From: Rhizophagus clarus
Lineage: Eukaryota > Glomeromycota > Glomeromycetes > Glomerales > Glomeraceae
Assembly (NCBI GenBank): GCA_015698045.1
Contig: BLAL01000004.1
Location: 62,001 to 126,000, forward strand
Length of the DNA stretch: 64,000 nt
Direction of reading: 5' to 3'
Shown here: one piece after another, positions 37,307-48,393 of the stretch
Layout: each line of letters opens with the position of its first letter
Position numbering within the stretch: position 1 is the first letter of the stretch
Notes under the pieces: generated by a model
Told to the model about the DNA's origin: nothing
The model's database searches: none
Seen by the model: the letters and a program-made list of their open reading frames with translations, nothing else
Position numbers and translations under genes: made by a program

Positions 37307-39270
37307 TTTTTTTTTTTTAACTTTAAAGGCGTTGATAGCACATTACTTTATTGAGTAAAAAAGATTGGCAGAAATAATCTACCACTGATTACATGAAAGA
37401 ATGCTTCTAGGATCCAAACATCTCAGTCTAACCATATATCGCCTCTAAACCAGGGTACTGAGTGATGCTAGCTAATCTAGACATCCTAAAAGGTGAAAAA
37501 GGGTAAAAAAAAGAAAATATTCTAAAAACTAAAAATCACACGTACACTCTTAGATCTATAATATTACTACCCTAGTCTACTGCCTAACAAGTGTTTTCAG
37601 AGTTTTCATGATCGTTACTATATCTGCTGCTAGCTTCTTCTTGAAAATCTGGGGTTTCTTCGAAGATGATTTCTTAGTTATTTCTGAAGTACGTTTCGAG
37701 ATCTGGGGTGTTTCTTTTTTAGTTTTCTTTGCTTCCTTGGAATCTCTACAATTACTAATTGGAATACGATTCAAACTTGTACCGACCGTATTGGACTTGT
37801 GGAATGAGTTCTGTGAATTATTAGTATCGGAAGTCTTACTTGTTTTGATCTCGTTCTGACGTTTGTAAGATTTCTTATTGTTAGAGGGGCCTAGGTGGCA
37901 GGACCATTGCAGCACTGCGCCATTCCAATTCATAGGGTTATCTATGCATTCTTTCATGCTATCCCATGTCGACAGATAGCCTATGATTTTCCTAGATCCA
38001 TCTGGAAGTTTAATTTCTTTGAACATGCGTATATCACGTTGTGTTAGGGATACAATATTCTTTTTGAGGGCCAGCATAGTCGTGTTCATATCATCAGGCG
38101 GGTTTTTGATCACAACTTGGTAACGCTCTCTTTCTTTCCGTTCTTTGAGCGACTAAGACGCTGGAAATCAACGCATTGGTAGTGCATTCAAGGGAGCCAT
38201 CCAACTCTTATTTAAGTCATATTCCATGAAGAGCTCTGTCATTTCGAACTTACAATGTACAGTCTTATACTTTTTCTGCCATTTGACTTGTATTGAAATG
38301 ACTCTACCTCAAGACGATAAGTGTTGCAGGATGTCGAAGTTGCTCCATTTAGCAGGGATGTCATATACCAGGATATCACGAATGGCCTTTGATGTTGGCA
38401 AAGGGCAAAATCTTGTGACAATATAATTTGCTTCTTCTTCACCATAAATATCCTTTTGTTTGTCTTTCCTTCTCAGAAAATTGCCATTCTCTGGTGTATT
38501 TGACGATGATGATGGTGATTTCTTTAATACAGTGGGGTCTGAAGATGAAGAGGAAAGGATTGGTTGATTCGCCTGATTGGCTTTTTATGATTGATTCTTG
38601 CCAGATTTCTTCTTTTTCCTTTTCTTCTTATCATTTGTTGTGGAACTATTTGTATCAGGTTGATCATCATTTGTGAAGTGCAACTGAGATGCTGATTGGT
38701 CCTCCTCTATGAAAGAAATATCCATTTCTTCCTCAGGGGCTTTTGATGGAACAACTAATTTGGATTTATTAGCTGCTGTAGAACTGCCTGATATGGGAAA
38801 TTTGGGTTCATCGTCAGAACTACTATCTTCCGAGTTATCTACTTCTCCTTTGCCATTACAGACTTGAAGATACCTCCAGGAATGCTTCATCAAGCGACGA
38901 CTCAACGCTAGAATAAAGTCAACCATTTCTAGAGAGTTGTTCTTTCTTCAGAACTCGTAGTCATCAGCTCGCAGTTCTCTTATTGTAGACCAGGTATGGT
39001 CAGGTAAATATTTTTGGACATAGTTCTTTATATGTTGCTTGTTAGACATATTCTGTATTATATTAGGAAATATATCTGCTATATCATTGTAAAATACTTG
39101 GTTAACAGCTTCTGTTATAGCCAACTCTAAAATCTCTTTTTCTACTTCGAATATTTGTTGAAACATGTTTGTTGTATCCTTTCGATTACCTTGAGAAAAA
39201 AAAATTTATTATTTTTCGCAGAAAATTTGGGCAAGGTGATCAGCAGGAAGAGTTGAAAAATCTGATTTGC
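37307..39270 (-). mobile_element. Retroposed ORF1-only element with poly(A) and 16-bp target duplication
   Basis: The 16-bp sequence ATAACCTTATTTATAT is present at 37291-37306 and again, unchanged, at 39271-39286. Read on the minus strand, the intervening segment begins about 100 nt before an ATG and ends in a 12-nt A run immediately next to the duplication. This is the signature of target-primed reverse transcription. The element encodes one long ORF1-like protein and an about 270-nt 3' tail, with no endonuclease or reverse transcriptase. It was therefore presumably mobilised in trans, or is a derivative that lost ORF2. Confidence 0.85.
37577..39166 (-). pseudogene. LINE ORF1-like RRM protein, one frame with five stops
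   Basis: One frame runs 530 codons from ATG at 39166 to the stop at 37577 with no indel. It is interrupted by five premature stops (after ADDYEF, GKNQS, QHLSS, LPMR and FPAS), each one C:G to T:A step from Arg, Gln or Trp codons. The N-terminal part has MFQQIFEVEKEILELAITEA. The middle is acidic and Ser-rich, then KKKRKKKKSG. An RRM-like fold is suggested by AIRDILVYDIPAKWSNFDIL and GRVISIQVKWQKKYKTVHCK (about 38210-38390). The C-terminus is basic. The RRM plus basic tail matches ORF1 proteins of LINE elements (inference). A related copy lies at 57983-59387. Confidence 0.72.
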
Positions 39271-39286
39271 ATAACCTTATTTATAT

Positions 39287-41455
39287 AAATCATATATTAA
39301 TTAATTAATGGTAAAGAATATTCCATTTTTATATATATGTCGCATGATTTTATTGTATGTTAACAATAAATTCTTGATACTGCTCAAGTGTAAATTTAAA
39401 ATGGCATTGTCTCCTTAGATCAGCTGCAAGTAGGATTATTTAAGAAAAATTTATGCGAATTTTCTTAATACTGCTTAATTCTAAAGTTTAAATGCTGATT
39501 AACGAAATTCTAATCATTAAGAAAAATTCGCGAGAATTTTTCTTAACACTGTTTAATTTTTAAGGTTTAAATGTGATACTGCTTATTTTAATCATAACTT
39601 TAATTTATGAATCAGCATTAAAATAAGGTGTATCACATTTAAACTTTAAAAATTATCATGTTTAAACTTTAATTTTTAAGTAGTATCAAGAAAAATTCTT
39701 GCAAATTTTTCTTTTTTCTATCAACGTAAAAGATATGGTTTGTGTCTTGCAAATATTTCGCTATCATTTATTTTCTTTTTTCTTTAAGAATAGTATAAAT
39801 ATGGAATTTACAAGTATGGTTGTTTATTTATTATTCTTTAATTGTTTATTCATTCTTTATTGAAAATACATATTTCACTTTAACATCAAATTTTGCCATA
39901 TACTTTTATATATGCATATATAGTGCAGTGAAGTCTTTGAAGACTGTAATTTAAATTTGAGATACTATTTTATGAAAAAGATAAAGGGTACTATGTTGTA
40001 CTATAGTATTTTGTGGGTGTTTTCTTGCTTGCATGATTCATTTCTGCAATTCTTTAACTATAACTAACTATTAACTAATAATGCCATAAGTCCATAATGG
40101 CCATAAATCAATATTTTGATCAAAAATTTTGAAATTCAAAAAAATCAACATCAAATTGTATTTTTGTCTTTTTCTTTTTGATATACTAAGTTAATATTAA
40201 AATAATATCATGTCGATATTATGTCAATATCATTTTTTTAACAATATCAAAGCAATGTTAATTTGATATTTCTTCATATATATATTTTCCTGATATTTTT
40301 TCAATATACTGAGTCAATATTGATACAATATCATATTAATATCATATTTATTTCACATTTTTTAAAGAAATTATCACTATTAAAATGATATCATAACGAT
40401 ACTAATTTGATATCTTTTCAAATAAACATTTTTACAATATCAATTTGATATACTATGTTATTATCAAAATAATATTACAGTAGCATCATAATGATATTAT
40501 CCCATAAATTGATATCACCATGATATGAATTTAACATTGTTATTATATCAATTCAGCATAGTCTGAAAACTTAAGGTTTCTGTAAAGTAATTAAAATTAA
40601 TGATTTTTAAATCTTAATTCTGGCTAAAATTTTTTTAATTCTGATCAAATTTATAATACCAATTTAAAATCAAAATTTTTAGATTATATATAATACTGAA
40701 TTGTTACAATATAACATTATTTTAATAAATAAAAATGTATATTCATTTGATTTCTAAAAACACTTTTATAAACTTTTAAAAATTAAAAATTTTACTTTAT
40801 TCAGTTATATTTGACTAAAAAATTTGTTAATTACATAATTATTTTAATATAATAAATTAATAAAATATTAAAAAAATTTTTTTAACCTTTTTCTTTTACT
40901 TGTTTTTTTTTAAATATTTTATAAATATCTTTTATTTTAATATTATTTTAAGGAAATAATCTTTTTACACACCTGCGTTATAATATATCCCTTATCACGT
41001 GATAATGAAATTAAATTTTGATTGATTAATATATATGCCAATAATAATATGCCAAGATTTTTTTTGATTTTATAATCTTGTTTATTTTATTATACGTAAA
41101 CCTTTTTTTGTTTTATATATAAAAGAATTCTTTCTTTTTTTTTGTTTTATACTACATAACTAATGAAAGATTTTCTCTTTTCTTTTATTGCTAGTAAATC
41201 CATTTCTTTTTTTGTTTTACAAATTGATAAAACTTTCATTTTTTATTTTATTACAGGTAAATCTTTCTTTTTTTTGTTTTCTTTATTTAGTTATACAGTA
41301 AAAAAAATTAAAAATTTGATATATGACAATAGAATAAAATAACATGTATATGTTTGCATAATTTTTGAGTAAACTTTTCTTTTTTATTTTATAATTAAAA
41401 GTCAATTCTTCTTTTTTTGTTTTATATTTAGGATGAATTTTTCTTTTATATAAAT
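39287..41455. repeat. AT-rich region with hairpin and ATATC repeats
   Basis: About 39420-39710 carries the AAGAAAAATTCGCGAGAATT hairpin repeat family. About 40180-40560 is a degenerate ATATC/GATAT repeat. About 41090-41430 repeats a TTTCTTTTTTTGTTTTATA unit five to six times (spacing about 60-70 bp), some units containing CAGGTAAAT. No gene is supported. Confidence 0.5.
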
Positions 41456-41459
41456 GTTA

Positions 41460-43580
41460 GTTTTACAAAGAAGTAGTGTTATTAAAATATCAAAAACTTT
41501 CTCAAATAATTTTCAATATGAGCTTTATGTTAGACAGCATTTTACTTTATAGACACTTGCTATAGCTTATGTTTCAAAATGGTGTAATCTTTAAAGTTTT
41601 TTATCAAGGTTAGATAGATCTGAACATAATGATAATATTCCAGTAGGTGAATATAGAAAATTAAGTATTGTTTGCCAACATTTTAGTAAACCTAAAAAGC
41701 CATTAGCTGAATTATCTTCAAATAATAATATTAAAAAAAATTATAAGATAGTGAAAACAAAAATTAATAAATCTATTCAATTAGGTTGTAAAGCTCATAT
41801 TAATCTATTAAGACCAGAACAAAATAATGTTAACCAATATATATTTGTTATAACTACCATAAATAACCATTGTCATGAACTTGACCCTTAACTTATAAAT
41901 TACAAGAAGAAGATAGCATTAACAAGAGAAATGATAGAGGATATTAAGTTTTTAATATTATATATTCATCTTACTATTATAACATAGCAAAGATTATACC
42001 TTGAAAAAAAGTATTCTAAACAAAAAATTCAATACAGTATCCTTCATCAAGAAATATAAAAGTATTGACCATCAGCTAAAGATTTAAGTAATGATGTATT
42101 AAAACTTTATAAATATCTTATTAAATTAAAAGACAATGATATTAGATGGCAAATTTTTGTTGATTTTGATAAATCAAAAGTTTTAAGAAGATTATTTTGG
42201 ATGTCTTCCAATTAAGTAGAACTTTGAATTAAATATCATGATATAATTATTAATGATATTACCTGTAAGACAAATAGATATGACATGGTGTTATCATTAT
42301 TTGTTGCCATTGATAATTACAATAATTTACAATTGGTATGTTAAGCACTTATTGATGATGGAATAGCTGAAACTCATATTTGAATTCTTGAATATACCTT
42401 ACTTGTAATAGATGGTAAAAAACAACCAGATGAAACTATAAATAGAGGGTTAGTACCTTTAGTTTTTATAACTGATTCAAATCCTGCAGTAGATATCACA
42501 TATGCAAAAATTTACCAGAATTGTTATATGATGCATTGTATATTTCATATTGGCCAAAATTTATACAAAAAACTTTTAAAATTATTGGGTAAAAAATATT
42601 TAGAATTTTTGAATAAATTTTATAATATTAGAAATAGCTTAAATCAAGAAAGATTTAAACAACTCTTTATTAAATTAATTGAAAAATATAAACAAGCCAC
42701 TGATTATTTGAAATTTTTGTATAAAACTAAAACATTTTGAGCACTTTGTTTCACTTTAACAATTTTTATCTCTACAATACAATCTACTTTACATATAAAA
42801 GGCATAAATATAGTTTTAAAATAAGAAATTCTTAATTCCAATATTAGCTGCGATTAGAATTTTAACAAATTCAAATACGTAAAATTATAATGATAATATC
42901 AATAAAGGAGTAAAAACATGATTCACTAATTTTTCAAATTGGTTAATGAAATCTGAGTTAGGAAAGAATGAAAGCAATGCGAAAAATAACTATGCAACAT
43001 TTTACATAGCACAATTAGCAATATATTTAAATTTTACCAAAAGAACAAAAGATGCGAATGATCTCATAGAAAAATTTGCTAATACAACATTTAAAGATAT
43101 GATATTAGAATCAGGAAAACAACCAAAGGAAAGTAATCGAAGAAAACCATATTATTATCAGTGTTACATTAATATTTCCATTCTTTATAATATTTTGATC
43201 ATGGTTATTAGTATCATAAAAAGATATTTAAAATACTTTCCAGTAATTTTAATAATATTGGAAACCTGAATTTATGATCAATCTACCACTGAAAATTCAG
43301 ATGAAGGTTATTACATTATTTTAATTTAGAAGCTTTAACATATATTGCTATATTTTCATAAAAAATCAATGGAACAACAAATTTATGGGAAACTAAAACC
43401 AAATATAATGCTACCATTCAAAATATTACTGATTACCTAATTCATTTAAATAGTACAGAAGATAAAACTGTTCTATTACTCGCTTTATATAAAGTTAGAG
43501 ATTATTATGGTGATAAATTTGGTGTTTATGCTGATACTATGATTAAATTATTAAAAGAGATCGCAGGAGATTCCAAATAG
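41460..43580 (+). pseudogene. MULE transposase with FAR1-like zinc finger, decayed
   Basis: A FAR1/WRKY-GCM1-like part reads GEYRKLSIVCQHFSKPKKP ... LGCKAHINLLRPEQ ... TTINNHCHELDP (about 41647-41890, a C-C-H-H arrangement). The MULE core follows near 42210-42580: KYHDIIINDITCKTNRYDMV, LFVAIDNYN, FITDSNPAVDITYA and MMHCIFHIGQNLYKKL. A 107-codon open stretch lies at 42946-43266, and a last block (YGDKFGVYADTMIKLLKEIA) ends at 43580. Stops occur at FAR1/MULE positions that would be Gln or Trp (SSN-stop-VEL-stop-IKYHD, VC-stop-ALID, THI-stop-ILE). Terminal repeats were not identified. Confidence 0.7.
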
Positions 43581-43965
43581 TAGACAGTATATAGCCCTAA
43601 GAGTTTATAATTTATGACTTTTAAAATTACTGCAATTGTTTCTGAATATTTTATTCTAAATCGATTTTAAATATCTGTGTAATAGTAAAATTTAGCGCAG
43701 TTTATTTGTCACTATAAAAATTTAAAAAATTGATTTCAAGTGTTCTTTTTGATCTGATAATTGATTTAAATTGATCTGAAATGATTTTAGTAATAAATCA
43801 TATGACTGGATTGGTCCTATCACGTCACGCCCTCATGCAAAACCATATCTAATAGTATAACAGATGGTGGCGTCTGGAGTTTACTCAGAATACCGCGTCT
43901 TTCACCTGATCCAAACAAGTAGGTGCTGGATCGAACGTCATTCTAATAGACCTAAATTTACTGTA
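43581..43965. other. Unassigned spacer
   Basis: A GC-richer patch at about 43800-43940 (GATGGTGGCGTCTGGAGTTT) contrasts with its surroundings but shows no frame or inverted ends. No function is assigned. Confidence 0.35.
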
Positions 43966-44481
43966 TCATATATACTGCAATATAGCAGTTAATCTTAATT
44001 TATGACCTTTATCTAAATTCTTTTCTTTTAGTTGTGTTTCAAGAGAATTAATTACTTGTTGGGAATGATCATAATCATCTTTGGGTTCTTCACTTTCTTT
44101 ATTTATTTTGTTATTTTCATTAGATTTTGTAATGAAAAAAAAATGATCAATTGTTTGACCATTTTTTTCAGCATCCTTTTTCATTTGGATGTGATATTTG
44201 CACTTAGTTCTTGCAGAATTTCCTGTATAAGTTGATTTACAGGTTGGTGGGATGTAATTCTGCATTTGAGTCATTAAAATTTGAATCAAATCTTCTTGAT
44301 TATTATCCAAATCATTATCTCCCCATATGATTTCATCACTTTTCATATCACGAAAATTTTTTCCTAAACTTTTCTCATTATCTTTCACATTAAGATTTGT
44401 TTCGGCTGTTTGGACATGATTTTTTCATTTTTTTTCAGAAAGTTTTTTTAGATGTTTTTTTCTCTTTGATATACCAGCCAT
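43966..44481 (-). pseudogene. First exon of a transposase-like protein
   Basis: ATG at 44481 (MAGISKRKKHLKKLSEKK), then a TGA where Trp would fit, then an open stretch to about 43985, where TTGCA meets a GTATATATG donor. Motifs: DEIIWGDNDLDNNQEDLIQI, QMQNYIPPTCKSTYTGNSAR, KKNGQTIDHFFF-like text and SLETQLKEKNLDKGHKLRLT. This arrangement (basic start, TIDHFF, coiled segment) resembles the N-terminus of a repeated DDE-type transposase family in glomeromycete genomes (memory only). No further exons are seen before 43800, so it is truncated. Confidence 0.5.
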
Positions 44482-44865
44482 TAAACTTTATTCCAAAATG
44501 GAAAAGCATTAAAATTAAATTTTTAACCTAAAATTTGGTGGCCAAATTAAGGATATTTTATATATATACATATGAAATAAAATGCACATAACTTTTATAC
44601 ATGAATCCAATTTGGGAAATTAAATCATATTTTGCACCCCAGCCAAATGATCATCACAGTTTATAAGCTGGAGGCACGTGCACTACATTGCACCTTATAA
44701 ACTGCCCATGGGCATATTCTGTCCACAGGATCTGATTGGTCCAAAAATGAGGACTACAAAGTCCTCATATTGGAAGACCATGCCAGTCCTTCTATATATA
44801 AAAATAAGGATTACAAACTCCTTCTATCTGAAATAAAGATAATAAAGTCCTTATATTAGAGGATC
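44482..44865. other. Intergenic spacer with short direct repeats
   Basis: About 44690-44860 contains two or three loose copies of a segment with ACTACAAAGTCCT / TTACAAACTCCTT / AATAAAGTCCTTATAT. There is no gene. Confidence 0.35.
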
Positions 44866-45075
44866 ATAAACTGATAAATGATAATAAATTAAGCATGATT
44901 AATAACTAATAAATGATGATAAATTGGACGTGATGAATGGCTAATAATTTACTAATAAACCAATTTATCATCATTTATCAGTAAATTATCAGCCATTCAT
45001 TACGCCCAATTTATCATCATTTATCAATAAATTATCAGTCATTTATCACGCCCAATTTATCATCATTTATCAATA
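44866..45075. repeat. Palindromic AATTTATCATCATTTATC array
   Basis: Three forward copies of CCAATTTATCATCATTTATC (about 44960, 45003, 45053), with CAGTAAATTATCAGCCATTC between them, oppose inverted copies at about 44870-44945 (ATAAATGATGATAAATTGGA). The whole could fold into a hairpin. It directly follows the truncated membrane-protein exon at 45141-45344. Confidence 0.7.
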
Positions 45076-45140
45076 AAATTAAAGTAGAATGTTAAAAAGT
45101 CAAGGTATTTATGTATGATTAGCAAATAAAAGAAATTTAC

Positions 45141-45344
45141 CATCGTAATGCCAGAAATTATTGGAAAGAAAACTAAAGGGATTAATGTATAATTACCTAA
45201 AATCATTCCAGACGATAGTAATGCAATAAATAAAAACATGTAACCAAAAATGTCTGTTAAATATACATATAAAAATATTTTTTCAATGTATTTTAAGTTT
45301 TTGTAAATGGCACTAAGTACGCTTTGGAGAGAATCGTGTTCCAT
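45141..45344 (-). CDS. Membrane protein, first exon only
   Basis: ATG at 45344 opens 68 codons ending at a GTAAATTTC donor (phase 0). The start MEHDSLQSVLSAIYKNLKYI is soluble, then two hydrophobic stretches follow: FGYMFLFIALLSSGMIL and YTLIPLVFFPIISGITM, likely transmembrane helices. No second exon is seen downstream; a palindromic repeat begins 65 bp away. Partial or truncated gene, family unknown. Confidence 0.5.
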
Positions 45345-45758
45345 TTTTAAGGTGAAATTTAAATGTAAGTTTTTTAATTTTTAATTTTAAATGATCATTA
45401 TATATACAGTATATATATATTTTTTAACAAAGATATATAATTATTTGTTCGCTTCTTTGTAAATTAATCTTTTTATTATAATATGCACATAGTATTGGTA
45501 TATGACAAAATGCTCTATAACAAAGATAAAGTCATTTTTAGTAATCAATTCTTATAGTTTGCATAACATCCGCAATATGTAAGACCTCTGTAATTTTAAT
45601 ATCTTATCATGAATTTACGCCTCCTGACTCCTGCAATGACTGATAATTAATTAAGTTTTTGTATATGAATTACAAGACAACAACTAAAACGCAAAAAAAA
45701 TAAATAAATAAGAACCATTTCTGGCCATAATTGATCTTATTGCGTATCTAGAAACAAA

Positions 45759-46497
45759 TCACAGGTACTGAGCGGTAGTGCCATACAAGTGTATTTTTCT
45801 GTCAGAATTTGAAAACTTCTCTATAGTATCGATTATATCTTCCCAATTATCTTTGAGGAGCGATCGTGCTTCTGTAGCGGATGATCTAGTTATATCAATA
45901 ATGTTATAGCGCATTAAGCTGTAAAATAAAAATCATCAGTAAAAAAATAGTATCTAAGATATATAAGCATATAACAAAAATGAATAATAAAAAACAATTA
46001 TACATACTCTTGTTTATGTATCTCCTCGATATATTTTGACGTTTTGTGCCATTTATCTATTTCTGAACGGATACATATATTTTTAATAACTAATTTATAA
46101 TCTTGGAAACGGCAGTCTACTTCGGCAATAACATTCACATAACACTATGACTCTAAAGTAACATCATTATTGTGGTCAATTTTCAGAGTTTGATTAGATT
46201 GAGAGGTAGGAGGGAAAAATTCGTCTATTTTACACTCTTTTGTTTGATATTGATGCTCTTCCTAATATATAAATACAAAATGGTTAGTTCTGCTGATTCT
46301 CAATTTGATAAAAATGCTGTCGTAGTACCTTATCCTGATTCCTCTTCTTTGACGATTTGATAACGAAAGTTCCACCACCATTATTTATAGCATTTATAGA
46401 CTCACCATCCACAAATGTCAATTGATAATGACAATTAAATTGATTATATGATCGTCCCCTATCCCATGCTCTGGCTATATGATAATCTATGCCCTAA
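45759..46497 (-). pseudogene. Unknown gene fragment, three exons
   Basis: Exons about 46330-46497 (GIDYHIARAWDRGRSYNQF, then NCHYQLTFVDGES), 46008-46261 (ECKIDEFFPPTSQSNQ, then LES-stop-CYVNVIAEVDCRFQD and KWHKTSKYIEEIHKQE) and 45759-45918 (MRYNIIDITRSSATEARSLL, ending GTTAQYL and stop). Splice signals are good. One TAG sits where TGG (Trp) would fit. The upstream junction runs into the alginate-lyase-like exon. Not recognised. Confidence 0.5.
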
Positions 46498-46514
46498 AAT
46501 GATGATTTAGCCAA

Positions 46515-47132
46515 TTAGTCAAAATTCCTTTTTTGATTAACCATCCTATTGTCAAAACCATTTGTACTTTGTAGCCTTGTAGGCAGTACGACATAGAAAG
46601 CAGCTTTTTTAGCAAAATTTTCACAATTATATAACTGATAAGAGATTGATAGACTTAATACATCTCTAACCATACTTGTAGAATCATTTGGATCTGATGG
46701 TATCTTAGCGTCACAATTAACTTTTCCGTTAATTCGTTTATAAAAACATTGAGTTTCCGGATCAGTGACATTTATACCATCACAAAATGGCCAAAAATAT
46801 GGTGCATATGAAATATACTCTTGTTTATTATTATTTGGTGGTATAACTGTTGTGTTTATTACTGAATATGGTTGGTTATTTTTTAAAGCTTTTAAAGCTG
46901 TAGAATTTATTGATTTTAACGCTGGACATTGTTTATCTAAAGAAAAATTATACGACTTAAAGTACTCTAATCCCTCGATTGTAACATAATCGATATAATT
47001 GACACCTACAAATTGAAATAAAATTAGCAAATTAGTGTGGAAAAATCCCTCCTTTCCAAATAATTTACCTTGGGCAATTATTATGCAAAGACTGGTAATA
47101 ATAAGTATGGTGAAAAAGGGTATATTTTTCAT
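46515..47132 (-). CDS. Secreted alginate-lyase-like protein, N-terminal part, chimeric end
   Basis: MKNIPFFTILIITSLCIIIA is a clear signal peptide. A 63-nt GTAAAT...TTTGTAG intron (47006-47068) is in frame and can be removed without shifting phase. The mature part has EYISYAPYFWPFCDG, then DPNDSTSMVRDVLSLSISYQ and NCENFAKKAAFYV, matching the N-terminal half of the alginate lyase family (polysaccharide lyase fold; motif-based inference). After AAFYV the expected catalytic continuation is replaced by unrelated sequence. Another frame there (VQMVLTIGWLIKKGILTN) seems to belong to the gene fragment downstream. Likely a fused or truncated gene. Confidence 0.65.
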   Translation of the reverse strand: MKNIPFFTILIITSLCIIIAQGKLFGKEGFFHTNLLILFQFVGVNYIDYVTIEGLEYFKSYNFSLDKQCPALKSINSTALKALKNNQPYSVINTTVIPPNNNKQEYISYAPYFWPFCDGINVTDPETQCFYKRINGKVNCDAKIPSDPNDSTSMVRDVLSLSISYQLYNCENFAKKAAFYVVLPTRLQSTNGFDNRMVNQKRNFD

Positions 47133-47187
47133 GGTTATAAATATTTAGAAAGGAAGACGCTATATATATTATATAATAAATAATTGG

Positions 47188-47327
47188 GAAGGTTGCCAGG
47201 AAAATCAAGGTATGAGAATTTTTTATTAAAATTAAGATTTTTAATTTTTGAATAATTAAATTAAAATACCATTAGGAATAAATTTTAGTAAAAAAATTCT
47301 CATACCTTGATTTTCCTAGCAACCTTC
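47188..47327. mobile_element. Short MITE with 37-bp inverted ends
   Basis: Left end GAAGGTTGCCAGGAAAATCA and right end, reversed, GAAGGTTGCTAGGAAAATCA, both continuing AGGTATGAGAATTTTTT. About 140 bp in total, with an AT-rich loop. The inverted ends differ by one base. No clear target duplication (flanks AATAATTGG and TGTTATTTA). Confidence 0.8.
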
Positions 47328-48393
47328 TGTTATTTATTTATTATATATTCCAAGAGGAGATAAAAATGATACGTGTTTCAAGTTAAAGTTTTTGGCGCAA
47401 ACACTTCACCATTTATATTGACAAAAAATCATACCATGTGCTGATTCAATCGAATTATTATTACAAGACTTTTATCAAAAAAGTGCTTTTGACAGAACGA
47501 GCAGACATATACATAATTATTATTAAATACGAAAAAAAAAATCCGAGAGAAAAAAAACTGAATCATACACAAAATCGGATACATAAAATTAATTTATAAT
47601 TTTGAATTTTTATTATATCGCTGAGATTATAACTATTGTAACACAATGATGTAATAATTTTGTAATTGAATAATAATAATATATTGACGAAAAAATTTCT
47701 TAAAATGTTCATATTAGCAATAGGAGGTTTACTTTAATATTTTTAAATTATAAATATCCAATAACACAAATTTTAATTGGTCGAGTTATATGAAGAATAA
47801 GTTATAAAAGTGATAACGTCAAAATCAGAATGAATCATAATACGTTAAAATATGACTATGTTGTTCAATTTCTAGGTCAGAATAACACAATATATTTTTT
47901 TCTGTCACGTAGTAAACTAACCTGCATGACAAAGGAAATTCAAACGTTGATTATGTAAAATTGTACATAATAACCTGTTCTCAAATTAAAATTTGATTAG
48001 AGAATTTATCATATCAGTTGTTGATCACATTTTGGGTATTCTCAAATTGAAAATTCTGATTTGGTCATATTTTAGGTATTCCCAAATCGAAAATTCTGGT
48101 TTAAGAAGTACAAAATCTTTTTAAAAATGAATGGTTGATCATATTGATATTGCACATTGAAATTATGCCAATTTAGTCTAATTTATGCCAATTGTTTATT
48201 ATTTAGCATTAGTAACAATTAAAAAAATTTTTTTATCTAGTTCAGATGGTAAGTTTGAGTGCTTGATTAGTAATCACTTTTTAGGTTTAACTCTAGCCAA
48301 TTTTTCAGCCAATTGGCTAAATGAGTTCTTTTCATTATCCTATAAAAAAAGTTCTGAAAAAATAACCAAAAGAACTCAGACATGTGATTAATG
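47328..48393. other. Intergenic region without recognised gene
   Basis: About 1 kb of AT-rich DNA. About 47990-48110 contains two or three loose copies of TTTTGGGTATTCTCAAATTG / TTTTAGGTATTCCCAAATCG. No frame is supported. Confidence 0.4.

Noticed and set aside
1082-43580. In-frame stops as a sign of an alternative genetic code or mitochondrial DNA
   Set aside because: TAA, TAG and TGA all occur at Trp, Gln and Arg positions, so no single reassignment explains them, and the gene at 54865-57535 uses none internally.
43800-43950. A GGATCGAAC box that could be the B box of a tRNA gene
   Set aside because: No matching acceptor stem, A box or anticodon arm could be placed at the right spacing on either strand.
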